Positions 1 through 11,272 of a DNA stretch of 64,000 nt are shown here, piece after piece (position 1 is the first letter of the stretch; every line of letters starts with the position of its first letter). The stretch comes from Heterostelium album PN500. Its lineage: Eukaryota; Evosea; Eumycetozoa; Acytosteliales; Acytosteliaceae. The DNA lies in the NCBI RefSeq assembly GCF_000004825.1, contig NW_008805071.1:992001-1056000 (forward strand), written 5' to 3'. The notes under the pieces are model-generated. The model saw nothing but the letters and a program-made list of their open reading frames with translations. It had not been told where the DNA came from and did no database searches. Both the position numbers and the translations under genes were made by a program.

Positions 1-235
1 AATACCGAAGGTTATAAATTAACAATAAAGAGAAAAATCTAAATATTTAACATCATTGTGTTTTACTTGTTTTTTAATATCAATTAATTCTATTAAAAAC
101 AATTAACATTTAATATTAATTTATTATATTTTAATATGATCACTTGTTGTGCCTAAAAAAAAAAACAAAGGTTTCAATGCTTTACAGCTCGAAAAAATTT
201 TATGGATTTTTATTTCTATTTCCATTTAGATCAAT
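1..235. other. Upstream non-coding DNA
   Basis: This AT-rich stretch precedes the first start codon. It holds T and A runs and nothing that reads as coding. It probably contains the promoter and leader of the gene starting at 236, but the window edge may cut off earlier elements. Confidence 0.5.
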
Positions 236-1036
236 ATGTCTAGTTTAAATGATTTAATCAAAGAGTTGATGTTATCAAATAACATTGATGGCGAAATCAA
301 AGAAGAGGATAAAGATGATATTTACTTTGACAGACGTCTAAATAGTGCGGTGGAGGTATACGATAGATTATCAACAGACTTTCCAACGATATCAAGTAAA
401 CAATTGAAATTATTGTTAGATGATCTATTAAATAGACTTATAGCGTTAGATAATCAATTCACACCAACATCAACAGTAACCATATCATCACTACCGCCTT
501 TTAAATTCAATAATATACTTTTAAATACATTAACAGAGTACTCTTTAAAGTATAATACAACTTTAAACTCACAATCATCAACAACCACAAAAACAACTAA
601 AGATCAAACTAATAGCAATCAAGAATATGGTAGTATATATTCTTCTTTATATTATTTATTTTTTATAAAACAATTAAAGTATATCTTAAGGTAATCTATT
701 CTATAATTCCACTATTAATAGATGCATATTTTACAATGTTATCGATATTAACCACACCTACTATTATCTATCATTCAAAGAGTAAAGGAATCAAATGAAC
801 TTTTAGAATATCTTGATAGATATTATATTGATGATGAATCTGATGATGATGATGATGATGATGAAACTGATCAATCAGATGATAATCAAGAAATAATAGA
901 TCATAGTAATAATGAAATAGCAGCAGAAGTAGAAGAAGATAATGAGGATAATTATAAGGATTTCAATGTTAATAGTGGAGGTGTAGATATTACAAAGGAA
1001 TTCTATGATGCTAAATATAGATTGAATGAAAATATC

Positions 1037-1084
<48 letters not shown>

Positions 1085-2606
1085 TGGTCTGTCATTTGTG
1101 AAAAGCTAATCGATATATATAAACAATCATGTTATGATAATATATCAAATGATACCGTATGGGAAGATTATTCGATAATGGATGACATCAAGTCAATAGT
1201 CAATTCACTCTTCTCAGCTGAACATCTCTTACCGTTGGCAGCACTCATTCCACTCTTTATATATATACTACGTGATCGTATTCTATCGAAACCAAATGAA
1301 ATACCATATATACTTCCACAGCTTTTAGATATTCTAATTGAATCTTCCTCTTCTTCCTCCAGCTTTACACAATCAAACGATAATCATAGTACTGCTTTAC
1401 TGTCAAATTTCCAAATAGATACATTATTATCATTATTTGATAGTTTGGTATCGATTCCACTTAAATCATTGTCAAAGAGATCACTAGATTATCTTAATAA
1501 ATCAATTATCGATAATCTGTTACATCTGACCAATAGACTTTCCTATTGGAATTCTTTGGAAATCAATCGACTTACACATATTAATAGTAACTCTAATAAT
1601 GAAATGTCAATGGTAAGTAGAATATGAATTTGGCAAACTAACTATATTCCTAATATAATTCTACCTATATATATATATTTCTAACTATAGATATCAAAGA
1701 TAACATTGTATATTGCCAATCAGTTAGACTATAAAGGATGGGATCAACTCTATCTCCAGAAATCATTATTCGCTCAATATCTTACATTAACACTAAAGTT
1801 AATTAATAATCCAACCGATTCGATTGTATGTTAACATATCATACTAAAGCTTACCATCATTGATCATCTAATACTAATAATATTATTTTCTAAAGGTATA
1901 TGAATCATTGGTCAATGAGTCATTACGTTGGTTAACAACAGTCTGTTGTCAGTCAGAGATGCTTTGCAAGTTCACACAACAAGTACCAGAGTTCAAATCA
2001 CTATTTCTTGAAGATCTTAGTAATAATGATAATAATGACACTGGTAATGATAATGATAATGATAATAGTAATAATCAAATTAATATCAATATTAAGAGTA
2101 AATATAATGAATACTATGCAATCTGGTTATATTTATCAGTTTTATATCCAGTGGGTAGTAATCAGAAACAACAATCACAACAATATCAGCAACAACAAGA
2201 TCAAAAGATAGAATCATTTATCAATATATTAGAGTCAATGAGTAGTGATAGAGTCTTTGAACTGCGAGATTGCTCTGTACTGAACTCACTTACGACGATC
2301 ACTCAGCATCTTTCACAGATAAAAGTTTTGCGATCCACAACTTTACCTCTTTCAAAGGTCACCGAATTTTTAAGTAGACTCGAATCAAAGGTTGTTGAAA
2401 CAATTAAGCAACTATTATTGAAACAACATTTAACTAATAATAACAACAATGATAATAATGGTAACAATAATAATAATAATGATAGTAATGAAATAGATAA
2501 CAATAATCAGCAACAAAGAATAATAGAAAGATTTAAACAACAATTAATCAAATTAAGAACTTATCTAAAATCATTATCACCAACAAACGATAACAAGAAG
2601 AAATAA
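236..2606 (+). CDS. Large unrecognised helical protein, four exons
   Basis: I do not recognise this protein. Four exons (236-690, 781-1612, 1691-1825, 1896-2606) join in frame through gtaatc, gtaagt and gtatgt donors and give about 710 residues. Most of the chain outside the repeats looks alpha-helical, with leucine-rich stretches such as EHLLPLAALIPLFIYILRDR around residue 245, as in HEAT-like or other scaffold proteins. There is an Asp/Glu-rich acidic patch near residue 170, an Asn run encoded by an AAT repeat near 1030-1084, and another Asn/Asp-rich region close to the C terminus. No signal peptide or catalytic motif is visible. It is a single gene with no operon partner; the next gene starts only 65 bp downstream on the same strand, a tight spacing. 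The exon structure is well supported; the function is unknown. Confidence 0.75.
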
Positions 2607-2671
2607 ATAAACATGTTACATTTAGTTGATAATCTAAAAAAAAAAAAAAATTGGTTATTATTGAATTTAGA

Positions 2672-3285
2672 ATGAAATTACAAATATTTATTATTTTAAT
2701 GCTATTGCTTGTTAATATTCTATTTGTCGGAGCAATAGTTAGTAAAGATTATAGTAAATGTGAAGGTAGTAATAATATAGTTACACATGATGCATCAAAA
2801 GAAGAGGTAGAGGTTAAAAAAACAACCACAACCACAACCACAACTACAACAACAACAGCAGCATATTTCTTAATGAAAGATATTGTAAATGATGATGAAA
2901 TAGTCGTAAAGATGACAAATCAAAACGAAATAGAGTACGCAAGATCTATTATTGCAGGTAGAGTGATCGATAATATACAGTTGGTCGGTAAAATCAATGC
3001 AGGCGTTCAACCGTGGAATCCTAATTGGAAATATTACATTGAACCATCATCTATTAGATTTATTTCAAACTCACACCCTGAATGTAATGTTACCTATAAA
3101 TATTTAGAAAAGAATCTAAGATTGGCATGCCGGTATGTTAAATTATGATCTATCTATTCATACTCTTTTTATTAATATTAATCGTCATTACAATAATATA
3201 AATACATACATTACATAGTGCTTTCTTACCAAAATGTTATTGGTGCCCATCAAATACAAAGTTGTTAAGAGAGATATCATTTTAA
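2672..3285 (+). CDS. Secreted BP74-like domain protein
   Basis: Two exons (2672-3132, 3219-3285) encode about 175 residues. The ATG at 2672 is used because the open frame further upstream has no ATG. A hydrophobic N terminus (residues 4-22) is a good signal peptide, followed by a Thr run and then a compact domain. That domain has the pattern AYFLMKD, YARSIIAGR, NPNWKYYIEPSSIRFI, and, in the second exon, FLPKCYWCPSNTKLLREI. From memory this matches the small BP74-type domain found in dictyostelid and some other secreted proteins; the role of that domain is not well known to me. Splicing is strongly supported because the conserved WCPWSSKL-like end lies only in the second exon. The neighbouring gene downstream is also secreted, so both may act outside the cell. 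Confidence 0.75.
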
Positions 3286-3717
3286 AAGCATCGATATATG
3301 TACACTTATTTATTTATTGGCAATCATTTAAATATATTAATATAAAAATAATTGCTAAATTGTATAATTATTTATATTAAGTAGTATCCATTTTATTCAA
3401 GTTAATAATGCCAATATTATTAATAATTGTTAAAATAATAGGTATTAAATTATATTATAATGTAATTATTGTGGTGTAGTGTGTTATGTGTGTGTGTGTG
3501 TTAATGATGAACCAAACTATGAGTTTTAGAGATATTTATTAATATCTACTAATAATTATCAATTATCTATTATTTTTATAACTTTGAATGTTATAACTAT
3601 GGTTTACAAATAAGTATTTAAAGAAGTTATCAAACTTGTAAATTTCATTCAAAACAAAATATAAATCTAAATAACAAGTTTACAATAATATATTTCTCTA
3701 AAGTTAAATAAATAAGA
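3286..3717. promoter_or_regulatory. Promoter region of the CBM49-like gene
   Basis: This 430 bp gap holds a GT dinucleotide run near 3483-3500 and a TATA-like stretch (agtatttaaag) near 3612, about 100 bp before the start codon. The part at about 3498-3604 occurs a second time, inverted, at 48.66-48.77 kb next to a scrambled copy of the gene, so it was carried along with the coding part in an old duplication. Confidence 0.5.
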
Positions 3718-4179
3718 ATGAAGTTTACAAGTTTTGCCTTTTTGTTGGTTGCCATTACATGTTTGTCAGCAGTCTCTGCGACATGGCAACAAGTTTGTGG
3801 ATCGAATGTCTGTGGTGTCGGTCAAGTCTGTGTGTGTCGTGATGGTGTTAGCAACTGTGTCTTGTTAGATCAATGTCATGATATTGCAATCGTTCAGACC
3901 ATCGAACGTACTTGGGAAGAGAATGGAGTACCATTCACACTCTACCGTGTTCATGTTGTCAACTATGCACCAATGACACTCCAACAAATCGTTATTGAAA
4001 CCGACTGTACCTTGAACCCACGTGACAACAACTCTGTCTGGAATATCATCTACGATCACGGATACTTCCTCCTCCCACAATACGCTCAAGGTATCAAACC
4101 AGGTCAAACCTTCACCTTTGGTTACATTGATCATGGTAGAGTCGCACCAAATCTCTTCATCAAAGCACTCACCTATTAA
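3718..4179 (+). CDS. Small secreted CBM49-like cellulose-binding protein
   Basis: A single exon encodes 153 residues. Residues 1-21 form a clear signal peptide ending in AVSA. A short Cys-rich segment follows (CGSNVCGVGQVCVCRDG...C...C, six to seven cysteines), then a domain from about residue 58 with the features of CBM49-type modules of dictyostelids: LYRVHVVNYAPMTLQQI, NSVWNI, YFLLPQY and a closing GQTFTFGYI. Members of this family are secreted and bind cellulose in stalk, spore coat or cyst walls; binding here is inferred from the family. Codon use is clearly less AT-rich than the flanks, as expected of a well-expressed gene. A broken and rearranged copy of the same gene lies at about 48.48-48.77 kb. 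Confidence 0.8.
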   Translation: MKFTSFAFLLVAITCLSAVSATWQQVCGSNVCGVGQVCVCRDGVSNCVLLDQCHDIAIVQTIERTWEENGVPFTLYRVHVVNYAPMTLQQIVIETDCTLNPRDNNSVWNIIYDHGYFLLPQYAQGIKPGQTFTFGYIDHGRVAPNLFIKALTY

Positions 4180-4861
4180 ATTTACATCCAAATTAAATTA
4201 TTCTTTTAAATTGTTGAAAATAAAAATAAAATTTTCTTTTTCTATAAATCTAATCAATAATTCCTTATTAATTGATTTTGATCTCTCTTTCCACCCAGAT
4301 CTTTAAATTAAAAATATTTCCTCTAATGGAATAAAGTTTGATTTTTTTTTTTTTATTAATATAAAAATGAATCGGGATGGCATTGGAGAACCCACCAATA
4401 CACCCAATTTAAATTAAAAAGATTGTTTTTTTTTAATAATGAAAGCTCCAATGATAATTAAGATCAAAATTTTTGTCAGTTAAGAATTTTTGGAATATTT
4501 TTATTTTTAATTTGAATCATCCAACATATACATATTTAGATTTTGTTATATTTATCTTTTTTGTAATTTAATTCATTTATTATTTATCCATTTATTTCTA
4601 ATTTTATTTATCAGATTTTTTTTATTTATCAAACCTAATTTTTTTTTTTTTTTTTGCAAATCTGATAGTTTTTTAAAATAATTCTCTGAATCAGTGTTTT
4701 TTTTTTTTTTAAAAAAAAATAAATTAAATATCTATTACTTAATTAAATATCTCAATTTGTAAAAAAAAAACAAAAAGATTTACGCAAATTAATCAAACCT
4801 TTTTTTTAAAATTGCAATCATTTATATTATCTCTTTACACTAGAGAGTGTATAAATAAAGA
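4180..4861. other. Intergenic AT-rich DNA
   Basis: This gap has many T and A homopolymers and AATAAA-like signals after the CBM49-like gene (for example near 4217). Apart from a likely promoter close to 4820-4860 nothing recognisable is present. Confidence 0.5.
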
Positions 4862-7800
4862 ATGGTTTCAATTCGGAATAGTGGTGAAATAACTTCATCA
4901 TCTGAAATTGGAAATGTTTCAGTTGCAGAGATAACAAATCATAATAATAATAACAATGTAGTTTCAACAACAGCTATATCAATGGGACTCGTTTCTCAAA
5001 GTTCAATACAGGAAAACAGTAGTAGCAATCATAACAAAGATTCAAATGACCTCTGTATATTATCAACAAATCTAGCTAGATATTGTATATATGTATTCAC
5101 AAAGAAAAGGATGCGTCCATTTGTACTACAGTTTGACTATCACTATAGAATCGCAGTTATAAGTCGTCGTGGAAAGCAACTTAGAATTGTGCCATTCACT
5201 CATCTTTTGGAACCATTACTATGTCCTTTCGATCCCACTTTTCTAACGATAAGAACATCCGAACCAAATTCGTAACTATCCAACAAATTAATCTCAAACA
5301 AAATGTTTGTTATTTTTCCAGATTATTTTATATTAATTCTATAATTTTAAATATTTTTTAGATATAGTGTATATGCAGCTAGTAAAAATGAAAGATGTGA
5401 ACTTAATACCATTATGACTGATATCTTGAGTGATCCACTCAATTGTAAATGTCCAGTAAGTAGATAAACAATATAAATTAATTTTTAAATATTAATATAT
5501 ATTTTTTTTTTAAAAAGGCTGTAGATATTATGTTGTATTCAGGTTATATTCAAAAGAAAGGAAAGGTAAAATGGTCAACTAGATGGGTGGAGATTCAACA
5601 GTTACAGATATTCTGTTACAAAAAGAGAACTTCACAGCTTCCAGTCAATGTGATACCCATCACAGACCTTTCCGTTAAGATTTTGGAATCCAATATCATT
5701 ATACTTCGAAACGACGTTAGAGTATTCTACTTTAGAACTGAAACAGAACATCAAAGAGATACAATCTACAACAGACTGGTTTCAATTGGAGTGTAAGTTG
5801 ACTCTTTTTTCTTGGAGTTATTGTCATTAAAGTTATTTTGTTTGTTGTTACCTTCAATAGTCAGATCAAAAAAAGTTTAAATGTTATTGTCATCAAATAA
5901 CAACTAACATCAATGATTTAACTGCCCATTACAGTCACAAATTAACATAAGCCTGACGATTATTTTTGCATTTTTATCTTTTACACACACTACCACCACA
6001 TCAAATTAATTCAACCCATCGAATAATCAGATAAACACATACCAACACATCTTTATTAAACAATCGTGTTGAAAGAGCACTGTATCATTCATTCATTCAT
6101 TATTTGTTTATCAAAGTATAATTATTATTATTTAACTATACATTATTCATTTGTTTGGCGCTCTTTTTTGAATAACCCCAACCATATCATGATGATAATT
6201 CAATATTTTTGCTTACACACCCAATATAAAAGTTTTTATATTGAGTAAAAATAAATGATATGAATATTAAAATCAATTGTTGTTGTATTGTTAATTAAAT
6301 CATCACCTGTGTGTACTACTCTCCACACCATTTTTGTCATCCAATTAGGTTAGCATCTACTATGTTTGTTAGGATTGGATGTTGGGTTTTATCATTATTT
6401 GCAATATTTCCAAAATAATATATATATTGTCACCAACGATTTTATATATGTTCTATGGGTAAATTTGAAAATCCATGTATGGTATGGCTGAATAGTTCAA
6501 TAATAATTTGATTAACAAAAAACCAGTGTACAATGATATACGAGGTGTATAAATAATTAAACATAAATAGAAATATATTTGATGTGGTTTGTAATATGCA
6601 TCATCATTATCATCATCATCATTTTATAAAACCCACCCACTCACACAATTAAACCCACCACATTTTCTTAATCGTAAAACATATATAAAATATATATAAT
6701 AGCCTACCTAAAATGGCCATCGTCTATCATCTAACAAAAAAAACCTAAATAATCAAATAAATAAGAATTTTATATGCTTTATAATTGCTGCATTTTGATC
6801 ATTATATTAGAAAAATATTAAATTTTATTAATAAAAATATTAATAATACTCATAATATTATAAAAGCAGCAAAGCAATTCAACCCAATAAATAATAACAA
6901 TCAACTAAACAAACTTTTAAATTTATTATATTCCAATTTCAATAATAGCATAATTCAATCACCATATTTATTTTATAAACAAATCTATTTATTTATTTAT
7001 TAATTGTATTTAAATTTTAGACCAAATAAGAATCATAATCAATATAAAGATCAGCGAAAAAAATCATTGAAATTAGTTCCAGCTGTAAGTTTTCTAAATC
7101 GATCCACTTAAAATTGAATTCTTTTTATTAATAAATTTTATCTGTAGGTCAATTTGATTTCAGGATATTCACCCATTAGTTTCAGTAATCTACATAATTT
7201 ATTTAAGGAACCTGGACACGATTTAAAACAACTTCACTTTGAAAATAGCACAGGTGGAGTAAACAATAATAATAGTGAACATCGTCATCATCAACCACAA
7301 AATCAATTACAACAACAATTATATCAAAAAGAATCATTATCATTTGCTTCTGCACTCCAAAAGAATAAATATTCAACTTTGAATAATAATAATAACAACA
7401 AAGGAACATTAGAAAATCATATTCATCAACAACAAATTAAAATGGAACCAAATATTTTGGATTCAAATAAGTTATCATCTCAATACACAGCTTCACAAAA
7501 CAATGGTAACAAAATAGATATAGATAATCATAAACCACCACTGGCAAGACGACAATCAGTTAAACAGCTCATTGAGAAATATAATAGCAATGGTCCTACT
7601 ACTCTGATCGATCCCAACCAAAATCCATCGTCCATATCGAGCAGTCCATCATTAAATAATAGCGCATCAAATGTACACCAGAGAAAGTCATTTACTTCAA
7701 CCTCAAATTCGATTAATAATAGTAACAATAATAATAATAGTAATAATTATGTAAGATTCACAAATGTAAATACATCATCAACAAATCAAACACAAAAACA

Positions 7801-8167
7801 AATGTCATCACTGAAATTAAATTGTATAGAATCATCAACACCAATAGATATAAATAATGTATATAAACTACAACACCAAGAATCACAAACCAATTGTAAT
7901 ATATCGTCAACCAACACCAAGAATCATCAAAAGAATCAAGATATTAAATATTATGCAGATTTAATCGATAGAATGGATGTACTTAACAACTCTTGTGATG
8001 AAATCATTACTTGGATTGACAAGAATAAGAATCAATTGACCAAGGATGTTTGTCAGAAATTGATAGATGAGTTCAATCAGATATCAACAACACTACCAGA
8101 TCTTCAAAGGGAATTGCATTTCACATATGTCTTTGACAACGTCCAAGTTCAATACGTTGACAATCAT

Positions 8168-8249
<82 letters not shown>

Positions 8250-8509
8250 TTAGTATCTATCAACATTCAATGAGCGATTCTAGCAGTGAAACGAACACTC
8301 GAAGTAATTCCATTTGTAGTTCCTATTCTGAAGATCTTAGCAGTGATAGTGAAGATGACCATATTTTCATGGCGGAATCACTTACATCCGTTCCAATTAC
8401 GTTGAATCTTTCACCGTTTCCTAAACTTCGCAAGCATATCCGCCCCAAACCTCACAGCATCGAAGACATCACTTCAAATCTGATCTCTCAAAAGGGAATA
8501 TCTTCATAA
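4862..8509 (+). CDS. PH-domain protein with Asn-rich C-terminal half
   Basis: Five exons (4862-5271, 5362-5455, 5518-5792, 7021-7084, 7148-8509) join in phase to about 734 residues. Residues ~75-165 resemble a degenerate PH-like fold; residues ~173-260 form a typical PH domain, from LYSGYIQKKGKVKWSTRWVEI to the final helix QRDTIYNRLVSIG. PH domains bind phosphoinositides or proteins at membranes. The second half is low-complexity, with Asn runs (long AAC repeat at about 8165-8250), a helical patch near DLIDRMDVLNNSCDEIITWI and a Ser/Asp-rich tail. Intron 3 (5793-7020) is 1.2 kb, far above the norm here. Its donor is perfect (gtaagt) and the phase matches exon 4, which otherwise has no start codon. 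If this intron were retained the protein would stop right after the PH domain. Two separate genes remain possible. Confidence 0.7.
5793..7020 (+). other. Unusually long intron of the PH gene
   Basis: The interval runs from a gtaagt donor to an ATTTTAG acceptor and links two open frames with compatible phase (2 nt plus 1 nt). It contains no convincing coding sequence. An open frame at about 6785-7003 has no ATG and no usable donor, so it is not treated as an exon. A snoRNA or other intronic RNA could sit here but none was recognised. Confidence 0.55.
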
Positions 8510-8559
8510 CATAAATTGTTAAATAAAGTAGTCAATTTAACATATGATAATATAATAGT

Positions 8560-8733
8560 GTAACTTTATTGTTTTGTTGTCGATCATCAATTCGCAATTC
8601 AAATGATTCGTATGCCTATTCGATCAATGTACTGCTTGATTCTGAATATTGTCTAATCGATTCCACTATGGAAGATGTATGTCATACAGTGTCTGAACCT
8701 TTCAGGTTTAGAATTGCATCCTTTGTGTTTTAA
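8560..8733 (+). pseudogene. Coding-like fragment of unknown family
   Basis: After a possible acceptor (ATAATAG, ending near 8557) a frame stays open to a TAA at 8731. Its composition is markedly richer in GC than the flanks, and it reads like protein (NDSYAYSINVLLDSEYC, then EPFRFRIASFVF). There is no ATG and no donor in the preceding exon that could join it. It may be a lost 3' exon of the PH gene, an alternative terminal exon or a relic of another gene. The product is not recognised. Confidence 0.3.
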
Positions 8734-8847
8734 AATAAAAAAATTTAAATCATTATTTTTAATTAAAAGAACATAAATAACATTCTTTTTTATTATTATT
8801 GAAAAATGTAAAAAGATGGTATTTTTTTGAACTACATTTTTTAATTA

Positions 8848-9330
8848 ATGTTATTATATGTTATGAATACAGTTTCATTAGTGGTCAGTGATAGTATTCA
8901 TGAAAGCAGTGATCATATAGTTCATGATGACTATTTCAATGGTTCCAGATTCGGTTGGATGATTCTGTTTGGTATTGTAGGTGTTTTAATACGATACTTT
9001 TTAAATATCTTTTTTGCTCATGTGCTCAAGACCGATACCTTTTGGAGCACGCTTATCATCAACATATCAGGATGTGCAATCATAGGTGTAGTTCAGGTGG
9101 TCGGTGTAGAACAAATGAATATTAACATCGATCTTCGATACGGATTAATGGTTGGTCTGTTTGGAGGATACACTACATTCTCTGGCTATTGTTTAGACAC
9201 CGTACTTTTATCCGAGAGAAACCAATTGAAATATACAATCATAGGTATATTTTACTGTATTATATCACCTGGTTTAGGATTGGCGGCTACCTACACGGCG
9301 ATAAGACTCACAAGGAAACATTACGAATAA
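8848..9330 (+). CDS. CrcB/Fluc-type fluoride channel, single domain
   Basis: A single exon encodes 160 residues with four predicted membrane helices. After a 28-residue leader come the three family signatures: GIVGVLIRYFLN in helix 1, FWSTLIINISGCAIIG in helix 2, and GLFGGYTTFSGYCLDT in helix 3, which includes the TTFS fluoride-pore motif. The family exports fluoride by passive channel flow and protects enzymes such as enolase. Bacterial members are short and work as antiparallel dimers, whereas fungal and plant FEX proteins are fused double-length chains. This gene is bacterial-sized, so it would have to dimerise. The membrane is probably the plasma membrane, which is inferred. It lies tail-to-tail with the ankyrin-like gene, only about 70 bp apart. 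Confidence 0.85.
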   Translation: MLLYVMNTVSLVVSDSIHESSDHIVHDDYFNGSRFGWMILFGIVGVLIRYFLNIFFAHVLKTDTFWSTLIINISGCAIIGVVQVVGVEQMNINIDLRYGLMVGLFGGYTTFSGYCLDTVLLSERNQLKYTIIGIFYCIISPGLGLAATYTAIRLTRKHYE

Positions 9331-9399
9331 TAGTATTTTGAAAATAAATGTACAAAAAGATTTTATATATAAATGTTTTAATAAAATACAATGTTTTCA

Positions 9400-10995
9400 T
9401 TATTTATTACTTTTTTTGAATTGATCATCAATACTTTTTTCTGGTAATTTAAATATGTTCATGTAATAATCGAAAGCACTACACTTTTGATGAACACAAC
9501 TACCATAGATCTGCTTGAATATGTTGCTATGATGAGAGCTAAGAAGGAATAATAGTTGTTCCATGAATTTCATGAGTGATTTGTTTAACTTTAACATTTC
9601 GTAGTTGTTCTCTATCAGGTTGAATAGCCATATAATCTCTGACAATGTATCGTTGAATGACCCATTTTGGAATTCGATGGGTTTGGCCAAAAGATCAAAA
9701 AATAGTGTTGGTGAAAGTGATTCGATTATAAGGAGTTTCTTGCAGTTATATAGTATTTTTATTTCCTTGGCTGCTAGATCATTCAATATATTTTGAGGGT
9801 AGGTGGTCGCCAGATGTTTCAAACCATCAAAGTTGTGAACTTGTAAGGCACTGACAACCGCCATTCTACGATTATAATCACCAAAGTCCACACAAATGGG
9901 AATCACCGCCTCATAGAGCTGAACCGAATGATTAACGTTACGGAATAAATTGATAAAGTGATTTTTATTGGCCTTTCCATTAAACTCTTTGAAATATTCG
10001 ATGATCCAATTGGCAATTGTAATGTTGCCAAATGCCAAAGCATAACCAAGCTCTTCTTCGAATATAGCATTAATAGAAGTTTGCTCAATGACTGGTCGTC
10101 CTTTTTTTCTTTCAACTCTCGATCCAATTCCTAAAAGATACATTTGTAGATCCATATCCTTTTGAACGATACTAACAGCTTTGTTTTCATAGCTTACATC
10201 TTCCATGTCGTTATCTCTGAGTGTTTGCTTAAACAGATGGTATATTTCAGTGTTACTCGGTCTCTTATTGATCATGATATTGGTCAGCCATTGCGAACTA
10301 ACCATTACTGGAAGCATATCGGTAACGATCCTTTCGAAATGTCTGATGGTTCCACTCATCAAGACCTCCTGGGTTTGAAGTACTGACCAATACTCTCTAC
10401 AATGATCGAATATCTTGAAAGCTCGCTCACTCTCTAGCTTTAAAAGTCTTTCGATGTTGAATGTACTGATTTCAGTAGACCATCCATTCTCTACCAACAA
10501 ATACTCCAATAGATCTTCATCGTTTTGCAGAATTGCATTTTTAATTGCAAGATTCTTTTCTTCCCAAGACAACGAAACCAGATGATTAACCGATATAATA
10601 TTCGACTTGAACCAATCGTATCCAAACTTGGCATGATGTTGTAGGTAATCTGTCTTTTTGAATGAAATCTTAAGAGTATTCTCTACCGCTTGTAACTGTG
10701 GTAGTGAAGTGGCATTGGCAACGATCAACATCGGAGTATTAGGCAACATTTGATTTACTCCATATAGATTGGAGATGTACCGCAGCGAGTCAACGTATTG
10801 ATTGACTGCCAACCAATCTAGACTAGGTATCTCTGCGAAACGATATATTTTCTGTCTAACTGAACATATCTCTAAATGTATCTGTGATATATAATTAAAT
10901 ATTATATTTACTACATATTTATTCTTTATTATTAATTTAAATAACTGTGAATGCTTATCGATTGTTTTTAATTCATTATTATTCTCCATCATCAT
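9400..10995 (-). CDS. Ankyrin-like dictyostelid family protein
   Basis: An intronless gene of 531 residues starting MMMENNN. The N terminus (LFKLIIKNKYVVNIIFNYI) looks like the short F-box-like helix that opens members of a large dictyostelid family with degenerate ankyrin repeats. Helical pairs typical of worn ankyrin units follow: EEKNLAIKNAILQNDEDLLEYLL, ALAFGNITIANWIIEYF, VSALQVHNFDGLKHLATTYP. No enzyme motif or signal peptide is seen. Such proteins are presumed to be cytoplasmic binding partners and many are lineage-expanded, but the function of this one is unknown. Assignment to the family is by recall of its general look, not by alignment. Confidence 0.6.
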   Translation of the reverse strand: MMMENNNELKTIDKHSQLFKLIIKNKYVVNIIFNYISQIHLEICSVRQKIYRFAEIPSLDWLAVNQYVDSLRYISNLYGVNQMLPNTPMLIVANATSLPQLQAVENTLKISFKKTDYLQHHAKFGYDWFKSNIISVNHLVSLSWEEKNLAIKNAILQNDEDLLEYLLVENGWSTEISTFNIERLLKLESERAFKIFDHCREYWSVLQTQEVLMSGTIRHFERIVTDMLPVMVSSQWLTNIMINKRPSNTEIYHLFKQTLRDNDMEDVSYENKAVSIVQKDMDLQMYLLGIGSRVERKKGRPVIEQTSINAIFEEELGYALAFGNITIANWIIEYFKEFNGKANKNHFINLFRNVNHSVQLYEAVIPICVDFGDYNRRMAVVSALQVHNFDGLKHLATTYPQNILNDLAAKEIKILYNCKKLLIIESLSPTLFFDLLAKPIEFQNGSFNDTLSEIIWLFNLIENNYEMLKLNKSLMKFMEQLLFLLSSHHSNIFKQIYGSCVHQKCSAFDYYMNIFKLPEKSIDDQFKKSNK

Positions 10996-11272
10996 TATTA
11001 TTTGTTTTTGTTTAAATATTATGTTTTGAATTGACCCATTTGAATGCCAATCAAACCGATTTTTATTGAGTTGGGATGTTTTAAATTATTCTCCAATTCA
11101 TCGAATTTTACAATATTTTTATAAGATAAAATTAGTATTACTTTCAATGAATTATTCAATAAATAACAGCTATTATTATTATTAAGAAACAAATATTTAA
11201 CTATAATATCGATAAAAATAAATAATAATATTTAATTATATTTAAACATATTTTATTATTGAATTAATAATT

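Noticed and set aside
3865-4191. Long minus-strand open frame over the CBM49-like gene
   Set aside because: It is antisense to a gene with signal peptide and conserved domain; its own translation has no recognisable features.
6785-7003. Open frame inside the long intron of the PH gene
   Set aside because: It has no ATG and no GT donor before its stop; splicing onto the next exon would need a 15-bp intron.
8165-8273. Poly-Thr protein in another frame of the AAC repeat
   Set aside because: A repeat read in any frame gives a homopolymer; the Asn frame belongs to the larger gene.
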